Assembly: GCF_022809355.1 (NCBI RefSeq)
Contig: NZ_JAKZMM010000021.1
Coordinates: 1 to 64,000, forward strand
From: Parabacteroides faecalis
GTDB lineage: Bacteria > Bacteroidota > Bacteroidia > Bacteroidales > Tannerellaceae
Length of the DNA: 64,000 nt
Direction of reading: 5' to 3'
This document shows positions 18,097-28,076 of the stretch, in pieces; the first letter of the stretch is position 1, and each line of letters opens with the position of its first letter. Below the pieces are notes generated by a model that did not search any database, had not been told where the DNA came from, and was given only the letters and a program-made list of their open reading frames with translations. The position numbers and the translations under genes were made by a program.

Positions 18097-19503
18097 ATGA
18101 AGAAAATAGAGAAAAAACAATATATCAAATTTGCCATTGCTGCCGTCCTGTACGGATTGTTTATCCTATGGATGCAAAACGGATGGCTGGCATTGGGATA
18201 TATTTTGCTGGCAGATATTTATCTGACAAAATACATTCCGTGGGGTGCCTGGAAGAAGACAAACAATCCGACTCTTAAAAGTATTTATGACTGGATTGAC
18301 GACATTATCTTCGCGCTAGTGGCTGTCTATTTCATCAATCTGTTCATTTTCCAGAATTATCAGATTCCCAGTTCATCCTTGGAAAAGTCTTTGTTGGTAG
18401 GTGATTATCTGTTTGTCAGCAAAGTCAGTTACGGACCTCGCGTTCCGAATACACCATTATCTTTTCCGCTGGTGCAGAACACCTTGCCGATATTTAACTG
18501 CAAATCGTATCTCGACTGGCCTTCGTGGGATTACAAACGTGTGGCTGGTTTAGGACAGATACAGCGAAACGATATTGTCGTATTTAACTTCCCGGCTGGG
18601 GATACGGTAGCTACTCTTCAACAGAATCCGGATTACTATACATTGGTTCAGATGTACGGGCGTGAAGCTGTACGCATGAACAAACAATCGTTCGGTGAGA
18701 TCATTTACCGGCCGGTTGACAAACGGGAAAATTACGTAAAGCGTTGCGTAGGTCTTCCGGGTGACAGTCTAAGTATCCGTAATAATCAGGTTTATATCAA
18801 CGGCAAGGCTGCTCAAAACCCGAAGAATATGCAGCTGAACTATTTCGTGGAAACGGAAACACCGCTTACCGAAACCATGTTCCGCAACTGGGGAGTCAGT
18901 CGTGACGATTATATGCCTTACGGGCAACCTTGTACGGTAACAGATCCGGAAACCCTTTCTTTCCTCGGATTCCAACCGAATGCGAATGGAGCTTATAACC
19001 TGGTTTACCGTTTCCCGATGACAGAAGCCATGGTGGCACAGGTAAAGAAGTTACCATCGGTCAAGAAGGTGATCGTCGAGCCTGAAATTATTGGAGGAAC
19101 CATGTATTATCCGGTTGACTACGATAACGGATGGACACGCGATAATTACGGTCCGATTTGGATTCCAAAACGGGGAGCTACCATCGAATTGACACCGGAA
19201 AATCTGGCTCTCTATCGCCGTTGCATCAAGAACTACGAGCATAATGAACTGGAAGAAAAAGATGGTGCAGTTTATATTAACGGAGAAAAGGCTACTACGT
19301 ATACCTTCCAATACGATTATTACTGGATGATGGGTGACAATCGCCATAACAGTGCCGACAGCCGTTCGTGGGGATTTGTCCCAGAAGATCATATCGTTGG
19401 AAAACCAATCATGATCTGGTTGTCACTGGATAAAGACCGCAGCCTGTTCGACGGAGGTATTCGTTGGAACCGTCTGTTCCGCTGGGTTGACAGCATGAAA
19501 TAA
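18097..19503 (+). CDS. lepB: Signal peptidase I
   Basis: A 468-residue S26 peptidase, longer than E. coli LepB because of an insertion between the catalytic blocks. Two or more membrane segments precede Ser94 in the SSSLEKSLLVGDYL motif (Leu replaces the usual Met). The catalytic Lys215 is in NYVKRCVGLPGD, and the closing motif MGDNRHNSADSRSWGFVP is intact. It should remove signal peptides of exported proteins on the periplasmic side. The dapB-lepB-lepB-wbqC order suggests an operon. Confidence 0.93.
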   Translation: MKKIEKKQYIKFAIAAVLYGLFILWMQNGWLALGYILLADIYLTKYIPWGAWKKTNNPTLKSIYDWIDDIIFALVAVYFINLFIFQNYQIPSSSLEKSLLVGDYLFVSKVSYGPRVPNTPLSFPLVQNTLPIFNCKSYLDWPSWDYKRVAGLGQIQRNDIVVFNFPAGDTVATLQQNPDYYTLVQMYGREAVRMNKQSFGEIIYRPVDKRENYVKRCVGLPGDSLSIRNNQVYINGKAAQNPKNMQLNYFVETETPLTETMFRNWGVSRDDYMPYGQPCTVTDPETLSFLGFQPNANGAYNLVYRFPMTEAMVAQVKKLPSVKKVIVEPEIIGGTMYYPVDYDNGWTRDNYGPIWIPKRGATIELTPENLALYRRCIKNYEHNELEEKDGAVYINGEKATTYTFQYDYYWMMGDNRHNSADSRSWGFVPEDHIVGKPIMIWLSLDKDRSLFDGGIRWNRLFRWVDSMK

Positions 19504-19525
19504 GACAGGATCATAGAATGTCGGT

Positions 19526-20389
19526 ATGCAACGCAAAAAGAAAAACAGGACATACTATCTGAAGTGGCTGGCAGGAGTGTTACTGCTGGCCGCTCTTGTT
19601 ATGGGAATCCGTCTGTTCCTGGTTGAGTCGCTCCATCTGTCGACCGACTCCATGGAGACATCATTACATCAGGGAGATTTTGTATTGCTCGACAAAACGC
19701 CTTTCGGAAAACAACCCAAACGGAATGCGACGATGATGTTCTATAGTCCGCTGCGAAAAGACACCGTTCATCCACCTGTGTTTGTCAGCCGTTGTATTGC
19801 CTTACCGGGTGATACGATACGGGTAACTCATACAGGTTATCGTATCAACGGAAAAGAATATCCGCATTCTCCACACGCCCAGGCCTCTTATTTCATGGCC
19901 AATCACGGGAAAGAGGCATTCATCCGTCTGTTAAAGAAATTGCCAGAGCGATCAAGAGAGTGGAAAGCGGTCGATGGAGGTATTACCTGCGTCCTAACAT
20001 CGTTTGAGGCCTATCAGATCAAAGAGGAACTTCCGGCTTATCTCCGGTCTTATTTTCGGATGTATTCCTCACCAGACTATCAGTTTATTGTCCCCCAAAA
20101 AGACAGGGCGTATGCGTTAGATAGCCTCTCGCTTTTGGCTTGTAGGGAAGCCATATTAAATGAAACGGAGGGAAAAGCTGTCTTCAAAGACGGGAAATTA
20201 TTCCTGGATGGCAAGCAGACCAATTTCTTCTTTTTCCGACAGAATTATTATTGGTTCTTATCAGACTATAGAGATGTTGCCATCGATTCCCGCCATTTGG
20301 GAATCATTCCGGAAGACCATATTCTGGGACATATTTTCTTTTGCTGGTACAGTTCCGATAAAAATAACCGGTTTACCCGTGTCAAATAA
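19526..20389 (+). CDS. Signal peptidase I paralogue lacking the catalytic Lys
   Basis: A 287-residue S26-fold protein with one N-terminal membrane anchor. The Ser motif is kept (Ser42 in STDSMETSLHQGD). Where the catalytic Lys is expected, VSRCIALPGD carries Ser88, and the GDNRxxSxDSR block has decayed to SDYRDVAIDSRHLG. It is therefore probably inactive as a standard Ser/Lys peptidase and might instead act as a partner or chaperone of the intact enzyme encoded 22 bases upstream. A changed mechanism cannot be excluded. Confidence 0.85.
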   Translation: MQRKKKNRTYYLKWLAGVLLLAALVMGIRLFLVESLHLSTDSMETSLHQGDFVLLDKTPFGKQPKRNATMMFYSPLRKDTVHPPVFVSRCIALPGDTIRVTHTGYRINGKEYPHSPHAQASYFMANHGKEAFIRLLKKLPERSREWKAVDGGITCVLTSFEAYQIKEELPAYLRSYFRMYSSPDYQFIVPQKDRAYALDSLSLLACREAILNETEGKAVFKDGKLFLDGKQTNFFFFRQNYYWFLSDYRDVAIDSRHLGIIPEDHILGHIFFCWYSSDKNNRFTRVK

Positions 20390-20427
20390 TCAGATAATCC
20401 GGTACAAACTTGATAAAATAAATAAAT

Positions 20428-21057
20428 ATGAATACAGCCTATATTTCAACGGCCTATTTAGGTCCTATCCAACTATATACTAAATTACTTGCCTATGACC
20501 AGATCTGTCTGGAAACGCAAGAGAATTACCTAAAACAGACCTATCGCAACCGATGTATCATTGCAGCAGCAAACGGGCCACAAGCACTTACGGTTCCGAT
20601 TGTCAAGCCGGATACACTGAAATGCCTGACCAAAGATATCCGCATATCCGATCACGGAAACTGGCGTCATCTACATTGGAATGCCTTGATCTCAGCCTAT
20701 CGGATGAGTCCTTTTTTCGAATATTACGAAGAAGATTTTGCTCCTTTCTACGAAAAGAAATATGAGTTTCTGCTTGATTTCAACGAGGCTCTGCGTGAAG
20801 TTGTCTGCCAATTGATCGACATCCAGCCCCAAATCCGTTATACAACCGACTACCAAGCAGATGTGACAGCAGACTTCAGAGAAATTATACGCCCTAAACA
20901 CGAAGGAAATGATCCCTCATTCCAGCCTGTTCCCTATTACCAGGTATTCCAGGAAAAACAGGGTTTCCTTCCGAATCTCAGTATCGTAGATTTACTTTTC
21001 AACATGGGGCCGGAAAGCCTTCTTGTTCTACAAAAATCCATACAAAAAGATATTTGA
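20428..21057 (+). CDS. WbqC family protein
   Basis: A 209-residue protein of the WbqC-like family. The N-terminus YISTAYLGPIQLYTKLL and the block RNRCIIAAANGPQALTVPI match the family, with WRHLHWNALISAYRMSPFF further on. Family members occur in O-antigen clusters and beside lepB in Bacteroidetes; their reaction is uncertain. It is probably the last gene of the dapB operon, 38 bases after the second signal peptidase gene. Confidence 0.85.
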   Translation: MNTAYISTAYLGPIQLYTKLLAYDQICLETQENYLKQTYRNRCIIAAANGPQALTVPIVKPDTLKCLTKDIRISDHGNWRHLHWNALISAYRMSPFFEYYEEDFAPFYEKKYEFLLDFNEALREVVCQLIDIQPQIRYTTDYQADVTADFREIIRPKHEGNDPSFQPVPYYQVFQEKQGFLPNLSIVDLLFNMGPESLLVLQKSIQKDI

Positions 21058-21418
21058 ACATCTAAGCCAACAAAAGAGACGAGATTCGAAAACAAAAGAA
21101 ACGGGAATCAACATCAAAACCAACGAGAATTATAGGAAGAATATAAGGGGAGTCTGAAGAATGGGACTGATATAAAAAATTAAAGGCTGTCTCACGACAA
21201 CCCCTAATCAACTTTGTTAACCTTAAATCTAATACTATTATGAAAAAACCACAGTGCAAAAGTAGAGATTGTCAATAGAGTTGTCAATAGTTTTGACTAT
21301 AAAAAAGGTTAATATATGATGGTTTTAAAATCTTTTTGCCATACATACTCCGTTTTTACTTACCTTTGAAAAAGCAGATCTAGTCAATCATTTTATTAAC
21401 TTATAATCTATATTTCAC
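21058..21418. other. Intergenic region before the GH109-like gene
   Basis: No gene is visible in these 361 bases. The last part carries TACCTTTG at 21361-21368, a TAnnTTTG element about 50 bases before the next start, with a TTTTTG stretch some 22 bases further upstream as a possible -33 element. Confidence 0.5.
21361..21368 (+). promoter_or_regulatory. Putative -7 element for the GH109-like gene
   Basis: TACCTTTG matches TAnnTTTG, with a possible TTTG -33 element near 21333-21338. Confidence 0.5.
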
Positions 21419-22813
21419 ATGATGAACAGAAGAAATTTCCTAAAAGCATCCTTGGCTGGAGGAGCGGTAACCGCCTTGAATCAGATCCCAGTACAAGCAA
21501 CTCCAACCACAAGTCCCGCGCCTGATTTAATGACTGATGCCGTACCTGAACGAAAAGGTAAATCTGTTTTGGGCTTACGCTGTCAGCCTATCCCCACAGT
21601 CCGGTTAGGTATTGTAGGATTGGGTCGTGGAGCCGGAGCCGTAGAACGTATGAGTCATATTGAAGGCACAGAAATTGTTGCTTTATGTGACCTGAATAAA
21701 GACAGAATTGAAAATTGCCGACAGATCTTAAAGAAAAACGGAAGAAAAGATCCGGCTATTTATACCGGTGAAGAAGACTGGAAAAAAATGTGTGAACGGG
21801 ACGATATAGATCTCATCTATAATGCTACTCCCTGGACATTGCACGTACCGATTGCTTTATATGCCATGGACCATGGAAAACATGTCGTTATCGAGGTTCC
21901 TGCCGCTTTAACCGTAAAAGACTGCTGGGCCTTGGTAGATAAAGCTGAAGAAAAACAATTGCACTGTATGATGCTGGAAAACTGTTGCTATGACTTCTTC
22001 GAATTAGCAACGTTAAATATGGCCCGTCAAGGAGAATTGGGCGAAATAATCCATACTGAAGGGGCTTATATCCATACCCTGACAGGCGAAAAATACAATG
22101 GATATTATAAACACTGGCGATTGGAATACAGCAAATATCATACTGGAAATCCTTATCCAACCCACGGATTAGGCCCGATTGCCCAAATCATGGGTATTAA
22201 TCAAGGTGACCGAATGGAATACCTGACTTCCATGTCCACCAATCAGTATGGATTGGCTTTGTGGGCCAAAGAAAATCTGAAAGATGATGAACGCATCACA
22301 CTGTCCGAACGCTATATGCTGGGAGATATGAACACTACCCTCATCCATACAGCCAATGGTAAGACGATCCTTATCCAACACGACACAACAACTCCACAAC
22401 CATACTCTCGTATCCACTTGGTACAGGGGACAAAGGGAGTAGCCGTGAAATATCCGGAAGAAAAGATTGCAATTCAATCGCATGAATTCATGACAGAAGA
22501 ACAACAGAAAGAATACCTGAAAAAGTTCGAACATCCGTTGAGCAAATACATTGGCGAAAAAGCCAAGAAAATCGGTGGACACGGAGGAATGGACTTTATC
22601 ATGGACTGGCGATTGATTTACTGCTTACGTAATGGCTATCCATTAGATCAATCCGTATATGATGCTGCTGCCTGGTCGTCGATTGTGGAATTAAGTGAAC
22701 GTTCGGTATTAAACAAAAGCCGTTCGGTTGCGATTCCGGATTTTACCCGTGGTGCCTGGAAAGATTATCAGCCATGGCCCGTAATCGATATGGAAAAGGT
22801 TCTTCACGGCTAA
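21419..22813 (+). CDS. GH109-like / Gfo-Idh-MocA family protein with Tat signal
   Basis: A 464-residue protein with a twin-arginine signal (NRRNFLKASLAGGAV), then a Gfo/Idh/MocA Rossmann domain (GIVGLGRGAGAVERM). The Tat signal and the blocks IYNATPWTLHVPIA and EVPAALTV match GH109 alpha-N-acetylgalactosaminidases, which use bound NAD in catalysis and are exported folded. It may trim GalNAc from mucin-type glycans. A plain sugar oxidoreductase is the alternative. The ATG three bases later (21422) is an equally good start. It is a single-gene unit closed by a strong hairpin. Confidence 0.83.
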   Translation: MMNRRNFLKASLAGGAVTALNQIPVQATPTTSPAPDLMTDAVPERKGKSVLGLRCQPIPTVRLGIVGLGRGAGAVERMSHIEGTEIVALCDLNKDRIENCRQILKKNGRKDPAIYTGEEDWKKMCERDDIDLIYNATPWTLHVPIALYAMDHGKHVVIEVPAALTVKDCWALVDKAEEKQLHCMMLENCCYDFFELATLNMARQGELGEIIHTEGAYIHTLTGEKYNGYYKHWRLEYSKYHTGNPYPTHGLGPIAQIMGINQGDRMEYLTSMSTNQYGLALWAKENLKDDERITLSERYMLGDMNTTLIHTANGKTILIQHDTTTPQPYSRIHLVQGTKGVAVKYPEEKIAIQSHEFMTEEQQKEYLKKFEHPLSKYIGEKAKKIGGHGGMDFIMDWRLIYCLRNGYPLDQSVYDAAAWSSIVELSERSVLNKSRSVAIPDFTRGAWKDYQPWPVIDMEKVLHG

Positions 22814-22870
22814 AATATAACTGAAAAAGAAAAGCAGAAAGCTTGTAGAGACTTTTTACAAGATAAACAA

Positions 22871-22916
22871 AAGAGTCACGAAATGAACATTTAATCTGTT
22901 CTCTTTCGTGACTCTT
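22871..22916. terminator. Bidirectional terminator
   Basis: A perfect 13-bp inverted repeat (22871-22883 with 22904-22916, 20-base loop) lies between convergent genes ending at 22813 and 22954. Confidence 0.8.
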
Positions 22917-22953
22917 GCCTTTTATTCCAAAATACGATACAAGATGTTTCCTC

Positions 22954-25212
22954 TTATTCCATCTGGAACTTCTTGCTTACCTTTATCAAATTACAAGAGA
23001 AGTTGACAACGTTAATCGTTTCATGCAACATATTCAGATAAACCATGCTGACCTTTGTACTACCTGACTGCCCTTGAATACGTTTCAATTCTTCTTTCTT
23101 CAATTGTGTCAGGCCTACTACCAGCTGATTAGATTCATCTACCAGTGAAGGCATGATATCGTAGTTGTTCTTGTCGATCATTTCCGCACAACGGTTCAGA
23201 TAACTGATTACCCGATTATCCATACCGGTAAAGTCATTTTTCTGAATATCATTCAACGGATTGAAGTTGTTGTCAATATGCTGTTTGCATGGTTCAACCA
23301 AACGACGGATACTATATACGATCTCACTGGCAAAGTCGTTACTCTGATAGTAATACAATCCTTTATCAATAGCGATATCGCGATCCAGCTGAGTCACACC
23401 CAATGTACCCACACGCTTAACCTGCTTCAAGTGTTCTTTCTTCTCCTCGATGGCCGCCATCACATGCCGCAGTTCCTTCAAGTTTTCGTGCGTGAATCCC
23501 TCTACAGCAGCATTCAATGCTTCTGCAGCAAATTGCAGATCACCCTTCAATTCTTCACGGCTATGCTGACGGAACAAATTCAAAGCTTCGATAGGATTAG
23601 TAGCCGTACGCAATTTGGCTACTGTTGTATTCACCTCGCTCTGCATAGCTTCCTTGTGCTTTTTCTTCTTATAAATGATCTGACTTCTTACCAAAGAGTA
23701 AACAGCCAAAGCAATCATGGCCAAGATTGCAGGTACACCACCGAAATAAATAATCATCGTAACAATGAAACAGATAGAGAAAGCAGCTCCTGCCGTGATG
23801 AACCAACCACCAATTACAGACAACACACCGGTGATACGGAATACTGCACTTTCACGTCCCCAGGCACGGTCGGCCAAAGATGAACCCATTGCCACCATGA
23901 AAGCAACATAGGTTGTTGACAAAGGTAATTTCAAGGAAGTACCAACAGCTATCAACAAACCGGAAAGAACCACATTAACGGAAGCTCTGACCAAATCAAA
24001 ACTTGCCTGATCTTCCAAAATTATCTCCTGATTATTAAAACGACGGTCAATCCAATTCTTAACCGGGACTGGAACCACATTCATGATTGTTGCCGAAGCA
24101 TTACTGCAGACACGCACCAAGACACGGGCTACCGGCGAGGTTCCAAAATTCTCATCACCATCCGACTGACGAGCCAAATCCACAGAAGTCTTAACCACAT
24201 TATGAGCTTTCTTGGATGTCAACAAAGCAATCACCATGATGATTCCAGAACCTACCAAGAAATACCAGGGAGTCTTGGCTGAACCTTGCAAAGATGTCAT
24301 CAGGAAGGTATCCGGAGTGGTTGTTCCGTTCTGTGCCAGAAAATCAGTATAAGCAGAATAACCGGCCAATGGCACACCGATAAAGTTTACCAAGTCATTA
24401 CCGGCAAAAGCCAATGCCAACGCAAAAGTACCCATCAGTACAATTACTTTGAACACATTTACCTTCAGCCAATGCAATACCTGCATCAGGATAGTAAAAC
24501 CGATAAAGCAATACAATACCAAATCAGCCGTATGGCTAAAGATATAATCAGCTACCGGACCAGCCAAAAACGGACTTGATTTCAAGCCTTTGAACAACAT
24601 GAAATAGACAATGGAAGTAGCAGCCAAGCCACCAAACAATCCAATGAAATATTTAGCAGTCTTACGATAGTTAAATGTAAAAATCAGACGAGAGATATAT
24701 TGAACCAGTGCTCCGAAAATAAAAGCGATAGCTACTGAAGTAAAAATACCCAAAATGACGGTCAAAGCTTTATCGGTATTCATCAAATTACCAATCTGAA
24801 GGATACCTTCCGTATCATTAGCGATTTTAATCAGAGAATACGCAACCGTACCTCCCAACAATTCAAATACCAATGAAACAGTTGTAGAAGTAGGCATTCC
24901 CAAAGAGTTGAATATATCCAAAATCACCACATCCGTCAACATCACCGCTACCAGGATACACATAATCTCTGAGAAATAGAAATACTGGGGCTGATAAATA
25001 CCATGCCGCGCAATATCCATCATACCATTCGACAGAGCTGCTCCGACCAGAATACCGACAGCCGCTACAATCATTATCACACGAAAAGATGCAGCCTTAG
25101 AACCAATCGAAGCGTTTAGGAAGTTCACCGCATCATTACTGACACCGACCGACAAGTCAAAAATCGCCAGTACTGCCAGGAAAAGGACCAAAAACAAATA
25201 GAATGTTTCCAT
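22954..25212 (-). CDS. Inorganic phosphate transporter, Pit family, with PhoU-like tail
   Basis: A 752-residue inner-membrane protein. The N-terminal ~510 residues form the Pit transporter, with both signature repeats: VGVSNDAVNFLNASIGS near the start and FAGNDLVNFIGVPLAG in the middle. A charged helical tail of about 240 residues follows and looks like a PhoU domain (EELKGDLQFAAEALNAAVEGF and similar helices). The family takes up phosphate with a cation. The fused tail suggests built-in gating, as common in Bacteroidetes. Confidence 0.92.
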   Translation of the reverse strand: METFYLFLVLFLAVLAIFDLSVGVSNDAVNFLNASIGSKAASFRVIMIVAAVGILVGAALSNGMMDIARHGIYQPQYFYFSEIMCILVAVMLTDVVILDIFNSLGMPTSTTVSLVFELLGGTVAYSLIKIANDTEGILQIGNLMNTDKALTVILGIFTSVAIAFIFGALVQYISRLIFTFNYRKTAKYFIGLFGGLAATSIVYFMLFKGLKSSPFLAGPVADYIFSHTADLVLYCFIGFTILMQVLHWLKVNVFKVIVLMGTFALALAFAGNDLVNFIGVPLAGYSAYTDFLAQNGTTTPDTFLMTSLQGSAKTPWYFLVGSGIIMVIALLTSKKAHNVVKTSVDLARQSDGDENFGTSPVARVLVRVCSNASATIMNVVPVPVKNWIDRRFNNQEIILEDQASFDLVRASVNVVLSGLLIAVGTSLKLPLSTTYVAFMVAMGSSLADRAWGRESAVFRITGVLSVIGGWFITAGAAFSICFIVTMIIYFGGVPAILAMIALAVYSLVRSQIIYKKKKHKEAMQSEVNTTVAKLRTATNPIEALNLFRQHSREELKGDLQFAAEALNAAVEGFTHENLKELRHVMAAIEEKKEHLKQVKRVGTLGVTQLDRDIAIDKGLYYYQSNDFASEIVYSIRRLVEPCKQHIDNNFNPLNDIQKNDFTGMDNRVISYLNRCAEMIDKNNYDIMPSLVDESNQLVVGLTQLKKEELKRIQGQSGSTKVSMVYLNMLHETINVVNFSCNLIKVSKKFQME

Positions 25213-25459
25213 AAAGTGTTAAATGTATATTATTCTGGTTGCAAAATTCCTAATTGCCTGTTTCAATAAGATGTCACAGATATTACAAAATGATTACAAA
25301 CAAAATATACAAAAGAGTTTTTGGCTATAACATAGAAGAATATGTAAAGGAAGCAGTACTGGTACCTATGACGTACCCGATCGGGTACGGATGGCATACC
25401 TGAACAGCTCATTGAGGCGTACCTGAGTTGGCACGCCTCAATGAGCAGCAAGAGTTTTA
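25213..25459. other. Intergenic region with hairpin and palindrome
   Basis: No gene is seen. It contains the terminator of the GH36 gene and, at 25372-25389, a perfect 18-bp palindrome built on GTACCCGATCGGGTAC. Confidence 0.6.
25407..25446 (-). terminator. Putative terminator of the GH36 gene
   Basis: A perfect 14-bp inverted repeat (25407-25420 with 25433-25446, 12-base loop) lies 13 bases after the stop codon on the minus strand. There is no long T-run on that side, so termination strength is uncertain. Confidence 0.6.
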
Positions 25460-27667
25460 TCAATTAACAGCTGTAATTTCAAAGATATGGCTGGTTGTCT
25501 GTCGGGCAGAGAATACCCGCACTCCTACTTTCATCAGGTAATCACCCGAGTAAGTCTGTCCGTTAATGGCAGCACCCGATTCCGTATCCGGCATCAGATT
25601 GATTTCCTCCACCTTATACATCTTGGCAGGATCTAATCCTTGCAACAGAACCGGATAGGTACTTTCAGCATATCGGGGATGAATATCATACGCATACAGA
25701 ATGGCTTTCTTCTGGTTATCACCTACGTGCATTACAGCCATGTGCTCTGTATCATACGGAGATACCAGACGATAGAAATCTCCATTGAGGATAATCGGTT
25801 TCAACCGGTGATAATTAGCAACGGCTTCCTGGCAGAAAGTCAATTCATCTGCGTTCAGATCTTTCAGACCGATATCAAAGCCCATTTTACACATCATGGC
25901 TACATCGACACGAAACTTCACAGAAGTATTCTTATTCCAGCTGGTTACATGTGCACAAATAGCCTTCGATGGGAAGAATTGCGAGAAGCCCCACTGAATA
26001 AACAAACGCTCAACCGGATCGGTATTATCACTTGCCCAGAATTCAGTAAAATATTTCAGAGCTCCATAATCACAGCGAGCTCCACCACCCGAGCAGAGCA
26101 TCATCGGCACAGCCGGATATTTGGCACGGATACGGTCCAACACCTTATATAATCCCCGTACATAATCTACATACAGTTGTTCCTGCTTATCTTTCAAATA
26201 CGGAGAATAAATATTGGTAATCGGACTGTTGCAGTCCCATTTGAAGAAGGCAATTTCCGGATTCTCTGTCAACAGATTGTCCACTACGTCGAATACAAAA
26301 TCCTGAACCTCCGGATTCGTAAGGTCGAGTACCAGCTGATTCCGATAATAATAAGTCTCTCGATTCGGCAGACGGATTATCCAGTCCGGATGTTTCTGCG
26401 CCAAGTTACTCTTCGGATTTACCATCTCCGGTTCAATCCAGATACCAAACTTAACCCCCGCTTTTTTAGCTTCTTTTACCAGGAAAGGAATTCCATCCGG
26501 CAGTTTGCTCTTCATTACCTGCCAATCTCCCAAACCGGCATGATCATCGTTACGAGGGAATTCATTTCCAAACCAACCGTCATCCAAAAGGAATAGATTG
26601 ACGCCCAATGATTTTGCCTCAACCATCAGCGTACTGAGTTTATCTTGATCAAAATTAAAATACGTATTCTCCCAGTTATTCAACAGTGTCAACCGATCGC
26701 CTTTACCATCATATAACTGATAATTTCTGGCCCACTGATGAAAACTACGGCTGGCATCTCCTTTTCCTTCATCACTACGTGTAAAGATAAACTCAGGAGT
26801 GGTAAATGTCTCTCCCGCCTTCAGTTCATAATGCGAAGCGTATGGATTGATTCCTGAAATAACCCGCAGATTACCGACATTATCCACTTCGAAAGTAAAG
26901 CGGAAATTACCGGTCCACCCGATTGTTCCCAGTACCACTTCTCCCCGATGTTCTTCTGCCGGCTGTCCGAAACCCAGTTCAAAAAACGGATACACATGCA
27001 TGGCTGCCCGTGTACCTAATTTGGTATCCAGAATCTTCTTGCCATACTGCAACTGCTGGGTTGTCATATTCATTTCCTTAGCCCAATCGCCATTGAACTC
27101 CGTCAGATAATAAGACGGACGCTCAAAATAAATAATTGACGATGCGTAGCGATTCAACCGGATCGGTTTCTTTTCCTGATGACTGATTTCCGTCCAGGTC
27201 TTAATCACATTTTCTTTCTTGTAAGCAACATAATGCATTATTACCTGCAAGGGATACTGATTATCTTTCAAACGGATGATCGTTTCCGTCGCATTACTGT
27301 CAATTGCTTTCTGTTCAGAAGAGACATACGTGAGGATTGTACTCATGTTCCCATCCGCATGCGTGATACCTAGGGCCGGTTCAAAGAAATCTTCTGCACC
27401 TGAAGTCATATAAATCTCCCATCCCCGTTGTCCGGCACTTCCGTCCGATCCACCTTTGGCAAAAGGAGAAAAATGTTCCAAATCTGTCTGATGCATTAAC
27501 TTAGGTCCCAAATAGACCTGATACAAGCGCCCATTCGGAGCCTGACGATAAATCAAATCCGTTTCGTCGGTTGATATACGGATTAGTGCGCCGTCATTAT
27601 TTGCTTGAGCAACTACATGCCAACTTCCTATCAATAGGATGATCCATAAAAACAAATACTTTTTCAT
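25460..27667 (-). CDS. GH36 alpha-galactosidase, secreted
   Basis: A 735-residue exo-alpha-galactosidase. The start at residue 15 of the open frame (27667) gives a clean signal peptide (YLFLWIILLIGSWHVVAQA), so the upstream Met at 27709 is unlikely. A beta-supersandwich N-domain leads to the TIM barrel. LLDDGWFGNEF binds galactose, the nucleophile Asp478 is in FFKWDCNSPIT, and the acid/base Asp550 is in SDNTDPVER. Substrates would be raffinose-type sugars, galactomannan or host alpha-galactosides in the periplasm. Confidence 0.93.
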   Translation of the reverse strand: MKKYLFLWIILLIGSWHVVAQANNDGALIRISTDETDLIYRQAPNGRLYQVYLGPKLMHQTDLEHFSPFAKGGSDGSAGQRGWEIYMTSGAEDFFEPALGITHADGNMSTILTYVSSEQKAIDSNATETIIRLKDNQYPLQVIMHYVAYKKENVIKTWTEISHQEKKPIRLNRYASSIIYFERPSYYLTEFNGDWAKEMNMTTQQLQYGKKILDTKLGTRAAMHVYPFFELGFGQPAEEHRGEVVLGTIGWTGNFRFTFEVDNVGNLRVISGINPYASHYELKAGETFTTPEFIFTRSDEGKGDASRSFHQWARNYQLYDGKGDRLTLLNNWENTYFNFDQDKLSTLMVEAKSLGVNLFLLDDGWFGNEFPRNDDHAGLGDWQVMKSKLPDGIPFLVKEAKKAGVKFGIWIEPEMVNPKSNLAQKHPDWIIRLPNRETYYYRNQLVLDLTNPEVQDFVFDVVDNLLTENPEIAFFKWDCNSPITNIYSPYLKDKQEQLYVDYVRGLYKVLDRIRAKYPAVPMMLCSGGGARCDYGALKYFTEFWASDNTDPVERLFIQWGFSQFFPSKAICAHVTSWNKNTSVKFRVDVAMMCKMGFDIGLKDLNADELTFCQEAVANYHRLKPIILNGDFYRLVSPYDTEHMAVMHVGDNQKKAILYAYDIHPRYAESTYPVLLQGLDPAKMYKVEEINLMPDTESGAAINGQTYSGDYLMKVGVRVFSARQTTSHIFEITAVN

Positions 27668-27696
27668 GATATTGTACAGATTAATATTTACATTTA

Positions 27697-27704
27697 CAAA
27701 GTTA
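27697..27704 (-). promoter_or_regulatory. Putative -7 element for the GH36 gene
   Basis: The minus strand reads TAACTTTG, a match to TAnnTTTG, 30 bases before the start codon at 27667. Confidence 0.45.
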
Positions 27705-28066
27705 TACAAAAAAACTCATACCAGCCTTTCTTCTTTCTACCTAAGATTAACCCTAAACAAGGAGAAATGAAATGCAAGCTAAGTATGAGTTTTTAACTCA
27801 AAAATATCTGTCTTTTTCAAATAAAAACAGGTAACTAATATTTCCTAATATAGGAACTGACTATGCCTAAATTTACTTTAAAATCTTATCTTATTGATGG
27901 ATTGATTTGAAAGACAAACACTTATGGAAGTTTTGAAAAGTTTCGGGTAACGATTTGGAGATTGTGCTAATTTCAGTATTTTATAGTCTCATACGTAAGA
28001 ACAACTCTTTCATTGCAAAGTTATGATTTTTTTTGCAAAGTAAAACAACTTTGCAAGAAAAAATAT
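27705..28066. other. Intergenic AT-rich region with a symmetric hairpin
   Basis: No gene is seen. At 28027-28062 a hairpin with stem GCAAAG/CTTTGC is flanked by a T-run on the left and an A-run on the right, which would act as a terminator on either strand. Confidence 0.5.
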
Positions 28067-28076
28067 TGTTCATGAC

